64,000 nt of DNA from Rhizobium sp. PP-CC-3A-592 (GCF_003217095.1 NZ_QJSR01000002.1:372001-436000); one strand, 5' to 3'; positions 15,783 to 26,765 are shown, counted from the first letter of the stretch. The notes: a model not told the origin generated them from the letters alone. Made by a program: numbers and translations.

Positions 15783-17867
15783 ATGCTCACATTTCTTACC
15801 TGCGTGACGAACGACCATGCATATCCTCTGCTGGTGGCAGCGCTCGTCGTCTGCGTTCTCGGCTCCGTCCTGACGATGCGGCTTTACGCCCGCGTGCGGC
15901 GGACGCAGGGTGTCCAGAAGCTGAACTGGCTGTTTCTTTCGGGCTGCATTGGCGGCTCGACCATCTGGTCGACGCATTTCATCGCGATGCTCAGCTACCG
16001 GATGCCGCTCGATCACGCCTATGATCCGCTGATGACGCTGTGGTCGCTGGCCATCGCGGTCGGCTTCACGCTGTTCGGCTTTGCCGTCACAGCCGGGCGG
16101 CAGACCGGCGCCACCATCGAGGTCGGCGGCGCCATCGTCGGGCTGGGTATCGTCTCCATGCACTATGTCGGGATGGCTGCGCTGCTTGTTGCGGGCGTCA
16201 AGACGTGGGACACGGTACTGACGATTGCAGCCGTCGTGCTGTCCGTCGGCTTCGGTGCCGTTGCCACCAACCGCGTCGCGCGGCCGGTCACCCGTTTCTG
16301 CAAATATGGCGGTGCCGCCGGCCTCATCCTTGCGATCCTCTCGCTGCATTTCACGGCGATGACGGGTATGACAGTTTCCCCGGACCCCACCATCTCGATC
16401 CCCGCAATGGCGGTGGAGGAAAGTGTGCTGGCAGCGATGGTCCTTCTGATCATGGCCATCATGATGGCGCTCGGCGCCTCCGCCTATGTGATCGACCTGA
16501 ACTCCAACCAGATCGCCGCAGCGCGCTACCGTCATCTCTCGTCGCACGATGCCTTGACCGGTTTGCCGAACCGGCAGGCGCTTCACGAGCATGTCGGCGA
16601 AGCGATGCGGCAGCCGCGCGACGATACGGAGCGTCTGGCGCTGGTGGTCATCGGCATCAACCGGTTCAAGGACGTGAACGATGCCCATGGTCAGGCCGTC
16701 GGCGACCGCGTGTTGCGGGCAATTGCAGAAGGTGTGTCCGGCATCCTGCAACCGGGCGAATTTCTCGCGCGGGTCGGTGGCGACGAGTTCGTGGCCGTTC
16801 GAGACCGCTTCTTCATGAAGGCCGATGCAAAGGAATTCGCCGAGCGGATCCTGAGTGCCGTCAGCCTGCCGATGGACCTCGAAGGTCAGGCGTTCCGGGT
16901 GACGGCAAGTGCCGGTATCGCGCTCTTTCCCGGTTCGGCCCAGACCGCCATCGACCTTGTGGCGCAGGCGGATCTCGCCATGCACCGGGCCAAGGTCAAC
17001 GGCGCGAGCGCGGTGCGGTTCTACAAGCCGAGCATGGATACGGCCACGCGCGACCGTAGCCTCCTGTCGATCGACCTTCATCAATCCATCGATCGTGGCG
17101 AACTCGAACTCTATTACCAGCCGCAGAACGATACGCTGAGCCGCGATATCATCGGTTACGAGGTTCTCCTGCGCTGGCGTCACCCGACGCGGGGCATGGT
17201 GTCGCCCGCCGAGTTCATTCCGCTGGCGGAGCGGACGGGATTCATCCAGACGCTCGGCGACTGGGTGCTGGAGACCGCTTGCCGGGAAGCGTCATCCTGG
17301 GCACAGCCGCTGCGCATTGCCGTCAACGTCGCACCTGCCCAGTTGGCAGACGTGGCTCTGCCGCACCGGGTGCGCGACATCCTCATCCAGACAGGACTTC
17401 CGGCCGGCCGGCTCGAACTCGAGATCACCGAATCCGGTATCATCGGCGACCAGCAGCACGCCCTGCACATCATCCGGCAGCTGAAGGCCATGGGCGTGAA
17501 GATCGCCATGGACGACTACGGCACCGGCTATTCCTCGCTGTCGACGCTGCAGAACTTCCCGTTCGACAAGATCAAGATCGATCGCAGCTTCGTTGACGGC
17601 ATCGGCCGCAGCCGGCCTGCCGAGGCGATCGTGCGCTCGACCATCATTCTGGCACGCAGCCTCGATATTCCCGTTCTCGCCGAAGGAGTGGAGACCGAGG
17701 AGCACATGACCTTCCTGTGCGGCGAGGGGTGTCTGCAGGTTCAGGGCTTTCTGTTCGGAAGGCCTCAGCCGCTGTCCGACATCAAGACCGCTGTCATGAC
17801 AGCCGTCGAGAGCGCCCCGCCGGTGGACGCGGAGATCGTCGACCTTCCCCAGGCGACGGCCGCCTGA
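15783..17867 (+). CDS. MHYT-GGDEF-EAL protein, probably phosphodiesterase
   Basis: A 694-residue membrane protein. The N-terminal seven-helix MHYT sensor domain (about 10-235) shows the repeated motif as THFIAML (64-70), MHYVGM (126-131) and LHFTAMTGM (188-196). These residues are proposed to bind copper and sense a diatomic gas. GGDEF (332-336) is spelled correctly, but the upstream metal-binding DxD-like segment reads GIN (291-293) and the I-site RxxD is replaced by QPGE, so cyclase activity is doubtful. The EAL domain is intact (EVLLRWRHP at 460-468, DDYGTGYSS), arguing for c-di-GMP hydrolysis. ATG at 15783 is preferred to 15756. Confidence 0.9.
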   Translation: MLTFLTCVTNDHAYPLLVAALVVCVLGSVLTMRLYARVRRTQGVQKLNWLFLSGCIGGSTIWSTHFIAMLSYRMPLDHAYDPLMTLWSLAIAVGFTLFGFAVTAGRQTGATIEVGGAIVGLGIVSMHYVGMAALLVAGVKTWDTVLTIAAVVLSVGFGAVATNRVARPVTRFCKYGGAAGLILAILSLHFTAMTGMTVSPDPTISIPAMAVEESVLAAMVLLIMAIMMALGASAYVIDLNSNQIAAARYRHLSSHDALTGLPNRQALHEHVGEAMRQPRDDTERLALVVIGINRFKDVNDAHGQAVGDRVLRAIAEGVSGILQPGEFLARVGGDEFVAVRDRFFMKADAKEFAERILSAVSLPMDLEGQAFRVTASAGIALFPGSAQTAIDLVAQADLAMHRAKVNGASAVRFYKPSMDTATRDRSLLSIDLHQSIDRGELELYYQPQNDTLSRDIIGYEVLLRWRHPTRGMVSPAEFIPLAERTGFIQTLGDWVLETACREASSWAQPLRIAVNVAPAQLADVALPHRVRDILIQTGLPAGRLELEITESGIIGDQQHALHIIRQLKAMGVKIAMDDYGTGYSSLSTLQNFPFDKIKIDRSFVDGIGRSRPAEAIVRSTIILARSLDIPVLAEGVETEEHMTFLCGEGCLQVQGFLFGRPQPLSDIKTAVMTAVESAPPVDAEIVDLPQATAA

Positions 17868-17891
17868 AGATGTCAGCCGGCCGGAAGCAGT

Positions 17892-19091
17892 TCAGGAGGG
17901 GTGCGAAGACTTGCCGCGTCCGGACCTGACATGGCCGAGGAACAGCATGAGCCCGCCCGCGACGATGCCCCAGAAGGCGCCGGAGATGCCGGCAAAACTG
18001 ACGCCGGAGGCCGTGACGAGGAAGGTGATGGCTGCGCCGTCCCGGCTTTCCGCATCCTTGAACGCGGCGGACGCCGATGCCGCGAAGGCGCCGATCAGCG
18101 CGAGGCCCGCCACCGCCTGGATGAGGACCGGCGGCGCCAAGCCGACGAGCAGGGTCACGGTGGCCGCGAGAAGCCCGAAGACGATGTAGAAGATGCCGGC
18201 GATCATGGCCGACCAGTAGCGCCGCGCGGGGTCTGCGTGCGAATCGGGGCCGGCGCACATGGCCGCCGTGATGGCCGCCAGGTTGACGGCATGGCCGCCG
18301 AAGGGGACGGCGAAGAGCGAGAAGATGCCGGTTGCGGCAAAGAGCGGACCCGGCTCCGGTGCGTAGCCGTGGACTTTCAGCACCGCGATGCCCGGGATGT
18401 TCTGCGACGCCATGGTGACGACGAACAGGGGCAGGGCGATGGAGACGAGCCCTGCGAGGGTGAAGACCGGCAGGACGAACACCGGCTGTGGGACAAGCGT
18501 AGCGACGACGCGGTCCATCGTGCCCGGGGGGATGTCGATGCCGAAGAGGATGACGAGGGTGAAGGCGAGGAGGGCGGCCGGCACCGCGAGCAGCCGGTTG
18601 AAGGTTCCGGCGATCGCCCAGGCGAGCACGATCGGCAGGCCGAGCGCAGGATCCGCGCCGACCGCCTTCACCGGAGCAAAGCAGAGCGACAGGAGGACGC
18701 CCGCGAGCATGGCGTTTGCGAGCGGTGCCGGGATCATGGCGACAAGTCGGCCGAGCGGGCGCCAGAGGCCGGCAATCACGATCATGACGCCGCAGAGCAC
18801 GAAGCCGCCGGCTGCGGCCGGAAATCCGCCGGCGATCGCGCCGGAACTGGCAATCAGGGCTGCGCCCGGCGTCGACCAGGCGATGCTGATGGGCAGGCGG
18901 GTCCAGACGCTCAACAGGATCGCGAGGATGCCCATCGAGACCGACAGGGCCATCAGCCCGGATGCCGCCTCTGCCTCCGTCGCGCCCACGGCCGACAGTC
19001 CGTGTAGGATGACGGCGAAGGAACTGGCAAAGCCGACAAAGGCGGTGAGGAGCCCCATGAACAGGCTCTGGAGAGAGAGGTCGCGCAGCAT
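17892..19091 (-). CDS. benzoate/H+ symporter family permease (BenE)
   Basis: A 399-residue inner-membrane protein with about 12 predicted helices, of the BenE family. Typical stretches are STPGAALIASSGAIAGGFPA, IPAPLANAMLAGVLL and VTMASQNIPGIAVLK. BenE proteins import benzoate with protons in some bacteria. No aromatic degradation genes are nearby, so the substrate here is unknown. The ATG at 19091 (MLRDLSLQ) is chosen; the upstream frame to 19220 reads into non-conserved sequence. It is divergent from the GAF/HTH regulator gene and convergent with the MHYT gene, 24 bases apart. Confidence 0.88.
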   Translation of the reverse strand: MLRDLSLQSLFMGLLTAFVGFASSFAVILHGLSAVGATEAEAASGLMALSVSMGILAILLSVWTRLPISIAWSTPGAALIASSGAIAGGFPAAAGGFVLCGVMIVIAGLWRPLGRLVAMIPAPLANAMLAGVLLSLCFAPVKAVGADPALGLPIVLAWAIAGTFNRLLAVPAALLAFTLVILFGIDIPPGTMDRVVATLVPQPVFVLPVFTLAGLVSIALPLFVVTMASQNIPGIAVLKVHGYAPEPGPLFAATGIFSLFAVPFGGHAVNLAAITAAMCAGPDSHADPARRYWSAMIAGIFYIVFGLLAATVTLLVGLAPPVLIQAVAGLALIGAFAASASAAFKDAESRDGAAITFLVTASGVSFAGISGAFWGIVAGGLMLFLGHVRSGRGKSSHPS

Positions 19092-19306
19092 GATGGTCCG
19101 TCGGAAAGCAGAGGAGGAGGCTGGCCCTTGCGGGCTTGGTGTCCTTCCGCTGTAGCAAGTTGGAGGCCGTGAGAACACATCGCTTGCGCGATTTTTCCCC
19201 TGCCGGGCGTTTGCCGTCACCGCGACGGTGCCGACGACGCCGGCATGGACCTTTCCCGAAATCCCGTTATAGTGCCGGCACCGTCAGCTTTCGGGGAGGA
19301 GAGCAG

Positions 19307-20254
19307 ATGAACCATTCGGATCACGTTCAGGCCGTGGCGCATCATGCGTCGGCGGCAGCCAGTTCGCCCGTTGCCGCCTCGTGGCGGCGATGCGTGACCG
19401 TGCACGGGCTTTCACCGGAGGAAGCGCGTTCGCCGTTGCGGCTCGACGAGCGGGCGTTTCGTGCAGCTCGCGAGGAAAGCGGAGCCCTGCTCGAAGAGGC
19501 GCGGGGCGAGATCGACCGGTTGTTTGCCACGGTCGGGAAGGCGGGGTGCTGCCTGCTCCTGACGGACGGCAACGGGGTCGCGCTGGAGCGGCGCGGGGCG
19601 GCCGGCGACGATGATGATTTTCGCGGCATCGGCCTCTGGTCCGGCACGCTCTGGAGCGAGGCCAGCGTCGGCACCAACGGCATCGGCACGGCGATTGCCG
19701 ACGAACGGCCGATCGTCATCTATCGCGACCAGCATTTCCTCAGCCGCAACACCAGCCTTTCCTGCGCCACCGCGCCGATCCGCGACCATCGCGGCCGCGT
19801 GACCGCGGCGATCGATATTTCCACCTGCCGCGAGGATGCCGGTGAGATGGCGATGAGCATTCTCTCGCAAGCGGTGCGGGACGCGGCCGCGCGGATCGAA
19901 TCGAACCTCTTTCATCGCGCCTTTCGCGGCCATCGCGTGCTGCTGGTGCCGGCGGAGGGCAAGGCGAGCCCGGCGCTGCTTGCCATCGATCGCGACGACC
20001 TCGTGCTCGGTGCGACGCGGGCGGCCCGACTGACGCTCGGGATCGACGATCTCAGGATCGCCGCCGGCATTCCCGCCTCCGATCTCCTGCACGACCGCCC
20101 TTCGGGCGAGCACGAGAACCTCGACGATGCGGAACGCGCGGCGTTGCGCCGGGTGCTGTCGCGCGCCAGCGGCAATGTGTCGGCGGCTGCCGAGTGCCTC
20201 GGCATCAGTCGCGCCACGCTCTACCGGAAGATGAAGAAGCTCTCGATCGATTGA
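19307..20254 (+). CDS. GAF and Fis-type HTH regulator (AcoR-like, no AAA+ domain)
   Basis: A 315-residue transcription factor with an AcoR-like N-terminal region ([19 protein letters not shown]), a GAF domain (about 65-195, including [19 protein letters not shown]) and a C-terminal Fis-type helix-turn-helix ([20 protein letters not shown]). Classical AcoR proteins carry a sigma-54-interacting AAA+ ATPase domain between GAF and HTH. That domain is absent, so it cannot activate sigma-54 polymerase in the usual way. It sits 160 bases upstream of the aldehyde dehydrogenase gene, which it likely controls. ATG at 19307 follows a GGGGAGGAG ribosome binding site. Confidence 0.87.
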   Translation: MNHSDHVQAVAHHASAAASSPVAASWRRCVTVHGLSPEEARSPLRLDERAFRAAREESGALLEEARGEIDRLFATVGKAGCCLLLTDGNGVALERRGAAGDDDDFRGIGLWSGTLWSEASVGTNGIGTAIADERPIVIYRDQHFLSRNTSLSCATAPIRDHRGRVTAAIDISTCREDAGEMAMSILSQAVRDAAARIESNLFHRAFRGHRVLLVPAEGKASPALLAIDRDDLVLGATRAARLTLGIDDLRIAAGIPASDLLHDRPSGEHENLDDAERAALRRVLSRASGNVSAAAECLGISRATLYRKMKKLSID

Positions 20255-20414
20255 GATGCCGGACGTTTGCGCGCTGCAGCACGGGTTGCAGCGCACGCGT
20301 GTCGCAGATGTGAGACAGTCGCGCGGGCGATCGGCTCATCCCCCCTTTTGCCGCGCGATGTTCCGGCGCAGGGTCTCCCGAGACAGAGGTAGCTGTCCCT
20401 TGGAGGAGACCCAC

Positions 20415-21923
<1,509 letters not shown>

Positions 21924-21991
21924 GCGGCTGGATCAGGGGATCAGAAAACGCCATCTCCCGGCTCGCCGGGGGGTGGCACGAGCGGTTTCGC

Positions 21992-22081
21992 TCAGCCGTG
22001 ATGGACGACCAGTGCCAGCGCGCTCCAGAGCAGAAGCGACAGGCTCATGCAGCTCAGATAGCACTCCGTGCGATATGACAT
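21992..22081 (-). CDS. possible 29-residue hydrophobic small protein
   Basis: A small frame of 29 residues plus stop: MSYRTECYLSC followed by a hydrophobic stretch MSLSLLLWSALALVV and HHG. The ATG at 22081 lies 8 bases after GGGAGG on the minus strand, a strong ribosome binding site. It would make one membrane-spanning helix with two cysteines near its start. It is in the gap between the aldehyde dehydrogenase and DUF779 genes, opposite to both. I do not recognise a family; coding status rests on the ribosome binding site and the hydrophobic profile only. Confidence 0.4.
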   Translation of the reverse strand: MSYRTECYLSCMSLSLLLWSALALVVHHG

Positions 22082-22179
22082 GATGCGATCCTCCCAAATC
22101 CTGGTCGCCAGTATGACACAATGATGAACGGTCGGTCACTCGCTAAATTTAGGTATTCCTCATAAAGGACGGCATCCAC

Positions 22180-22575
22180 ATGCAGGGCGTTATCGTCGGC
22201 GATATGCCGGACGGGCAGAAGCGGGTTCTGGCAACAGAGGCGGCGCTCGCCTTCATCGAGGAGATTCGCCTCGATCATCCCGACATCCTCTTCCATCAGT
22301 CCGGCGGCTGCTGCGACGGCTCCTCGCCCATGTGCTATCCGGCGGACGACTATATCGTCGGCGACCACGATGTGCGCCTCGGCGAAATCGGCGGCGTGCC
22401 GGTCTATATCAGCGGTAGCCAGTTCGAGGTCTGGAAGCACACGCAGCTGATCATCGACGTCGTTCCCGGGCGCGGCGGCATGTTCTCGCTCGACAATGGT
22501 CGGGAGAGGCGGTTTCTCACGCGCTCGCGCCTGTTCTCCGGCGGGGAGGCCTGCGCCGTTCCCGCCCGCAACTGA
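22180..22575 (+). CDS. DUF779 protein, aldehyde dehydrogenase partner
   Basis: A 131-residue protein of the DUF779 family. Hallmarks are LDHPDILFHQSGGCCDGSSP and CYPADDYIVGDHDVRLG, with a Gly-Cys-Cys-Asp core, and GSQFEVWKHTQLIIDVVPGR. DUF779 genes are found next to AldB/ExaC-type aldehyde dehydrogenases in many bacteria, as here, and may help that enzyme, but no activity is established. The conserved cysteines suggest metal binding or redox chemistry (inference). Confidence 0.88.
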   Translation: MQGVIVGDMPDGQKRVLATEAALAFIEEIRLDHPDILFHQSGGCCDGSSPMCYPADDYIVGDHDVRLGEIGGVPVYISGSQFEVWKHTQLIIDVVPGRGGMFSLDNGRERRFLTRSRLFSGGEACAVPARN

Positions 22576-22587
22576 GCGGACGGGTGC

Positions 22588-24471
22588 TCACGGGATGACG
22601 CGGAAGATCTTCAGCGCCGGATGGTCCGGCGTCGTCACGAGCTGGAGGTAGGCGGGAACGATACCCTTGCCGAGTGTCGCATAGAGCCCGCCGGGCGCAC
22701 GCTCCGCGATCAGGCTTGTCTGGCCGTCCTCGGCGCAGAAAGCGAGCAGGGTGACGCCGTCGCGGATCAGCAGATCTTTCGCCGCCTCCGTCGAGGCAAG
22801 GCCGATGTTGAGTTCCGCCAGCATGCCGGCCGGGTTGCGATGATAGGGTGCGGTGAGCACGCGGTGATGCGTGAAGCGCAGAATGGAAGCGCCGAGGTTG
22901 GAGGGCGCCGCGACGACGCCCGCCGGCTCATGGGCCAGAGGCGCGATCGCATCGCGCGCGACGCAGGCGCTCTGCTCCAGTTCCGCCATGACCGTGTCGT
23001 CCGTACCCGCAACCTTCGTCATGGCTGCCGAAGCAACCGCCCAGATGCTCGGAATCGAGATCAGCATCAGCCCGGCAAAGGCGAGTTCCGCGCCGATCTT
23101 CTTCGGTTCGCGGTGCGCGCGGGTGCGAAGGTCGGAAACGGCAAGCGACAACGGGAAAATCGATAGGAAGTTGAGGAAGGTCGTGCCGCGGATTTGCAGC
23201 ATGCTGATTGCGAGGGTGGGAAGGCAGAGCGCGAGAAAGGTAAGATGCAGCTCCCTCCGGTCGTTTCGCCAGATGCGGACGAGGCAGACGAGGATGGCAA
23301 TGATGCCGGCCGCAAAGCCGAAGCCGAGATAGGACGGCATGGTCTGCACCATCTGCACGATCGACTGCGCTTCCTGCACCCTCTCGAGCCACAGGGTCTT
23401 GAGAAGCGGATCGAGCGAGGCGAGCGGGTTTTGCAGGCATTGCGGCGCGATCGACACTGTGACGGCGGCAACGACTGCGCCTGACGCCGCAAGGGCGAGG
23501 ATTCGTGCTTGCCGTGAACGGCGGCTGGTGGAGCGTGCGGAGAGATAGAGTGCGAGGCCGCCCGCGGTCGCGATGGCGAAGAAGCCCAGCGAGAGGTTGT
23601 CGCAGGTGACCATCGCATAGAGGCGTGGCGGTGTGGTGGCGAGGAAGGCGGCCGCGACCGTCGCGGCGAGCGATAGGCCGAAGGCCCTCGCGGCCCGATC
23701 CATCGGCTCGCCATGCCACGCCCAGCGGAGCGCGACGACGATACCGGCGATGGCCACCAGGGGCGTGGTTTCCACGCCGACTGCGACGGCGAGGCCGGCC
23801 ATGATGCCGGCGAGGGCATGGCCGCTCCTCCGGCCGAGAGGGTCGGTGAGGCCGGCCACCAGCAGGGCGATCAGGGCAAGCTGGACGTTGTGATGGTCGA
23901 TATTGCCCGGCTGGAAGCGCACATTGCTGATCAGGGACATGACGATGAGAACGAGACCGATCATCATGGTCTGGCGTCCGCCGATGTTCCAGCAGGCTTT
24001 TGCCACGCCGATGACGACGGGGACGATCAACAGAATCGGCCAGAGGAAGAGCGCGGCGGCCTCGCTTGGCGCCGGCTGCAGGAACAGTCCGAAGAGGGCG
24101 ATCAGCCCGGCAATCGGCAGATCCACAAGGCGCGACCAGTGCATCAGGGTGCCGCCGTCGAGCCCGAGGCGGTACTGCATCGTGTCGAACCAACCCTGAC
24201 CGGCGAGAAAATCCCGGATCTCAACGAGGCGCATGGCGTCGTCATTGTCCGCGCCGACATAGTCCGTGGCCCTGATGCCGGCGACGACGGAGGCGATGGC
24301 GACGACGAGAATGGCGAGGAGGACCGCGACCCAGACCTCGTGCGTCCATGCCCGTTTCGTCTTCGGAGATGCATCTGCCGTGGGCTCGGCGTTGCGGAGG
24401 GCGGGTTCGGAAAGGGTCACGGCGGATGGCCTCGCAATCGTCGTCCGGGGCGTCCGGCTGGCGGGAACCAT
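22588..24471 (-). CDS. GT-C-like multi-pass membrane protein
   Basis: A protein of about 627 residues with a short cytoplasmic N-terminus, then about 11-13 hydrophobic helices and a C-terminal soluble domain (about 450-627). After TM1 comes a loop with DNDDAMRLVEIRDFLAGQGW, then NIDHHNVQLALIALL further on. The acidic first loop and this topology resemble GT-C glycosyltransferases (oligosaccharyl or lipid-linked sugar transferases). It is divergent from a GT2 gene that could make its polyprenyl-phosphate-sugar donor. Start uncertain: ATG at 24471 is plausible, but the frame runs to 24555 and no clear ribosome binding site marks either. Substrate and acceptor are unknown. Confidence 0.75.
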   Translation of the reverse strand: MVPASRTPRTTIARPSAVTLSEPALRNAEPTADASPKTKRAWTHEVWVAVLLAILVVAIASVVAGIRATDYVGADNDDAMRLVEIRDFLAGQGWFDTMQYRLGLDGGTLMHWSRLVDLPIAGLIALFGLFLQPAPSEAAALFLWPILLIVPVVIGVAKACWNIGGRQTMMIGLVLIVMSLISNVRFQPGNIDHHNVQLALIALLVAGLTDPLGRRSGHALAGIMAGLAVAVGVETTPLVAIAGIVVALRWAWHGEPMDRAARAFGLSLAATVAAAFLATTPPRLYAMVTCDNLSLGFFAIATAGGLALYLSARSTSRRSRQARILALAASGAVVAAVTVSIAPQCLQNPLASLDPLLKTLWLERVQEAQSIVQMVQTMPSYLGFGFAAGIIAILVCLVRIWRNDRRELHLTFLALCLPTLAISMLQIRGTTFLNFLSIFPLSLAVSDLRTRAHREPKKIGAELAFAGLMLISIPSIWAVASAAMTKVAGTDDTVMAELEQSACVARDAIAPLAHEPAGVVAAPSNLGASILRFTHHRVLTAPYHRNPAGMLAELNIGLASTEAAKDLLIRDGVTLLAFCAEDGQTSLIAERAPGGLYATLGKGIVPAYLQLVTTPDHPALKIFRVIP

Positions 24472-24599
24472 AGAAGGGGAAGGTGAAAAAAGCCTTTGTC
24501 GAACAGGGTGACCGCGGCGCGCGACCCTCGACCGGTGCGCGTGCAACATCTTCAACGAGACCTTAAGATTTCCCGGTCATTGTCGTGCGACCGCCACGG

Positions 24600-25619
24600 A
24601 TGATACCGATGCAGACGCTTCCGAAAGATCTCAGGATCGCCGTACTCCTTCCCTGCTTCAACGAAGCGGCGACGATCGTGTCGGTCGTCCATGCGTTCCG
24701 CACGGCGCTGCCTCTCGCGCGCATCCATGTTTACGATAACAACTCGACCGACGAGACGGCACTGCGGGCGACGCTTGCCGGCGCGGTCGTCACGCGGGAG
24801 ACGCGGCAGGGCAAGGGCCATGTCGTCCGGCGCATGTTCTCCGACGTCGATGCCGATATCTATGTGATGGCGGACGGGGATGGCACCTATTCGGCGGCCG
24901 ACGCGCCCGCGCTGATCGCCACGCTGATCGCCGAGCGTGCGGACATGGTGGTGGGCACGCGACGTGGTGTGAAGGCGGATGCGGGCCGGCAGGGACACGC
25001 CTTCGGCAACCGGCTGTTCAACCGGCTTTACCGGACGCTGTTCGGCAACGATTTCACCGACATCTTTTCGGGATACCGCGTGTTCTCACGGCGCTTCGCC
25101 AGGAGCTTCCCGGCCGTGTCCGGCGGGTTCGAGATCGAGACGGAGATGTCCGTGCATGCCTCGCGGTTGAAGCTGCCGGTCTGCGAGATGCCGCTCGACT
25201 ATGGCCGCCGGCCGGAAGGGTCGCACTCCAAGCTGTCCACCTTCCGAGATGGCGGGCGGATCCTCTGGATGTTCGCAATGCTGATGAAGGAGACGCGGCC
25301 CTTCACCTTCTTCGGCGCCATCAGCAGCGCCTTCATGGCGTCGAGCCTGATCTTCATGGCACCGGTTCTGGTCGAATATTTCGAGACCGGTCTCGTGCGG
25401 CGCATGCCGACCTGGGTTCTGTCGGTCGCGCTGATGATGATCTCCTTCATGATGTTCACCGCCGGGCTGATCCTCGACTCGCTTGCCCGCGCCCGCGCCG
25501 AGCAGCTGCGGCTGCACTACATGGCTCTGCCGTCGAGCCCCTTCCTGTCCGTGTCCATGCCGGTCTCGGCCGAGCCCATGCCGGGCGAGACAAGCGATGT
25601 GCAGAGCGCGGCTGCGTAA
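24600..25619 (+). CDS. family 2 glycosyltransferase (polyprenyl-phosphate sugar synthase-like)
   Basis: A protein of about 339 residues. The GT2 nucleotide-sugar fold begins IAVLLPCFNEAATI and includes the metal-binding stretch MADGDGTYSAADAP. The segment FTDIFSGYRVFSRRF resembles dolichol/undecaprenyl-phosphate sugar synthases. Two C-terminal membrane helices (about 225-250 and 262-285) support an action on a lipid carrier. It heads a tight operon with a methyltransferase (16 bases apart) and a small EamA-type protein. Candidate starts are GTG 24585, ATG 24600 and ATG 24609. Confidence 0.85.
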   Translation: MIPMQTLPKDLRIAVLLPCFNEAATIVSVVHAFRTALPLARIHVYDNNSTDETALRATLAGAVVTRETRQGKGHVVRRMFSDVDADIYVMADGDGTYSAADAPALIATLIAERADMVVGTRRGVKADAGRQGHAFGNRLFNRLYRTLFGNDFTDIFSGYRVFSRRFARSFPAVSGGFEIETEMSVHASRLKLPVCEMPLDYGRRPEGSHSKLSTFRDGGRILWMFAMLMKETRPFTFFGAISSAFMASSLIFMAPVLVEYFETGLVRRMPTWVLSVALMMISFMMFTAGLILDSLARARAEQLRLHYMALPSSPFLSVSMPVSAEPMPGETSDVQSAAA

Positions 25620-25635
25620 TTCCGGAGACCGAGCG

Positions 25636-26373
25636 ATGAACCGCGAGACCACCAACCGTATCCGCTTCGTGCTGGAGGACCTGCTGCCGCCGGTGCTGCG
25701 GGATTCTATCCTGTTCCGGGCGGCCGCCAAGCTGGTCTGGGGCGAGCACATCGTCCACCTCGCCCGGTTCCGCGCCCGCGCCCCGTTCCTGTCGGAGGCG
25801 GAGTATGAGGACCTCTACCGCAAGCATCCCCGCGTGCATGAGGGGACCGACAACTCGGCCGCCTGCATTCGCCGCATTGCCGGTGCGATCGAAGGCGGGA
25901 GCGTCTGCGATGTCGGCTGCGGGACGGGCGCGCTGCTGAAGCATATCCAGGCGGCACAGCCCGGCCTTGGCCGCGTGACCGGCGTCGATTTCGTGGTCGA
26001 GGATGCCGCAAGTCTTCCCGGCGTCGAATATATCGCCGCGCGGATCGAGGATCTGCCCTTTGCGGATGACGAGTTCGATACGGTCGTCTGCACCCATGTG
26101 ATTGAGCATGTGCTCGACTACCGCAAAGCCATCGCCGAACTGCGCCGGATCGCGCGCCGCCGGCTGATCATCGTCGTGCCGCGCGAGCGGGAGTATCGCT
26201 ACAGCTTCAATCCGCATTTCAACTTCTTTCCCTACACGCACTCCTTCCTGCGCGCCGTCCACCCGGTTCCCGCGATCCATGTCTGCGAGGATATCGGCCG
26301 CGATATCTTCTATTGCGAGACGGTGGAAAGGGCAGGGGACAGCGCCGGCGGCATCGAGGCTGCAGCGGCATGA
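25636..26373 (+). CDS. class I SAM-dependent methyltransferase
   Basis: A 245-residue methyltransferase. The SAM-binding motif I is VCDVGCGTGALLKH (about residues 93-106), with ARIEDLPFADDEFDTVVCTH as motifs II-III and a following HVIEHVLDYRKAI. The N-terminus (residues 1-80) is helical and not part of the Rossmann fold. It lies between a GT2 and a small membrane-protein gene, overlapping the latter by four bases. A sugar- or lipid-linked-sugar methylation role is suggested by context only. Confidence 0.85.
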   Translation: MNRETTNRIRFVLEDLLPPVLRDSILFRAAAKLVWGEHIVHLARFRARAPFLSEAEYEDLYRKHPRVHEGTDNSAACIRRIAGAIEGGSVCDVGCGTGALLKHIQAAQPGLGRVTGVDFVVEDAASLPGVEYIAARIEDLPFADDEFDTVVCTHVIEHVLDYRKAIAELRRIARRRLIIVVPREREYRYSFNPHFNFFPYTHSFLRAVHPVPAIHVCEDIGRDIFYCETVERAGDSAGGIEAAAA

Positions 26374-26735
26374 TCGGGGGAAACTACAGCCCGGCTCTGT
26401 GGCTGGGCCTCACCGGCACGCCACTGATGATCGCGATGGGGCAGGTGCTGTTCAAGCTGTCGAGCCGCACCACGGGCGAGTTCGGCGTGGCGGGCATCGT
26501 CGCGCTTCTGCTCAATCCGCTGATGATCGCCGCTCTTGCCGTGTACGGCATCGGGACCCTCGTCTGGATCTTCGTGCTGAAAAGCGTGCCGCTGACGATG
26601 GCCTATTCCTTCATGGCGCTAACGTTCTGCTTCGTGCCGCTGCTCGCCAGCATCTTCCTTGGGGAAACGCTGACGCTGCGCACAGCGATCGGTGCCGCGC
26701 TGCTCATCGGCGGCATGATCGTCATCAACAGTTGA
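26370..26735 (+). CDS. small EamA/SMR-type membrane protein (possible lipid-sugar flippase subunit)
   Basis: A 121-residue protein with four predicted helices, like small multidrug resistance proteins and the ArnE/ArnF flippase subunits (GQVLFKLSSRTTGEF near the start, then LKSVPLTMAYSFMALTF and FLGETLTLRTAIGAALLIGG). The final EamA-type signature is clear. Overlapping the methyltransferase stop by four bases, it ends an operon of GT2 - methyltransferase - transporter. ArnE-like proteins flip undecaprenyl-phosphate-linked sugar; that role would fit here but is inference. Confidence 0.8.
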   Translation: MIGGNYSPALWLGLTGTPLMIAMGQVLFKLSSRTTGEFGVAGIVALLLNPLMIAALAVYGIGTLVWIFVLKSVPLTMAYSFMALTFCFVPLLASIFLGETLTLRTAIGAALLIGGMIVINS

Positions 26736-26765
26736 GACACACGCCCGTCGCCGGGCTGCTCCCGA

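Noticed and set aside
17794-19158. 454-codon minus-strand frame overlapping the BenE gene
   Set aside because: It shares the strand with BenE in another frame but is Arg/Pro/His-rich, lacks helices and would overlap the permease almost entirely.
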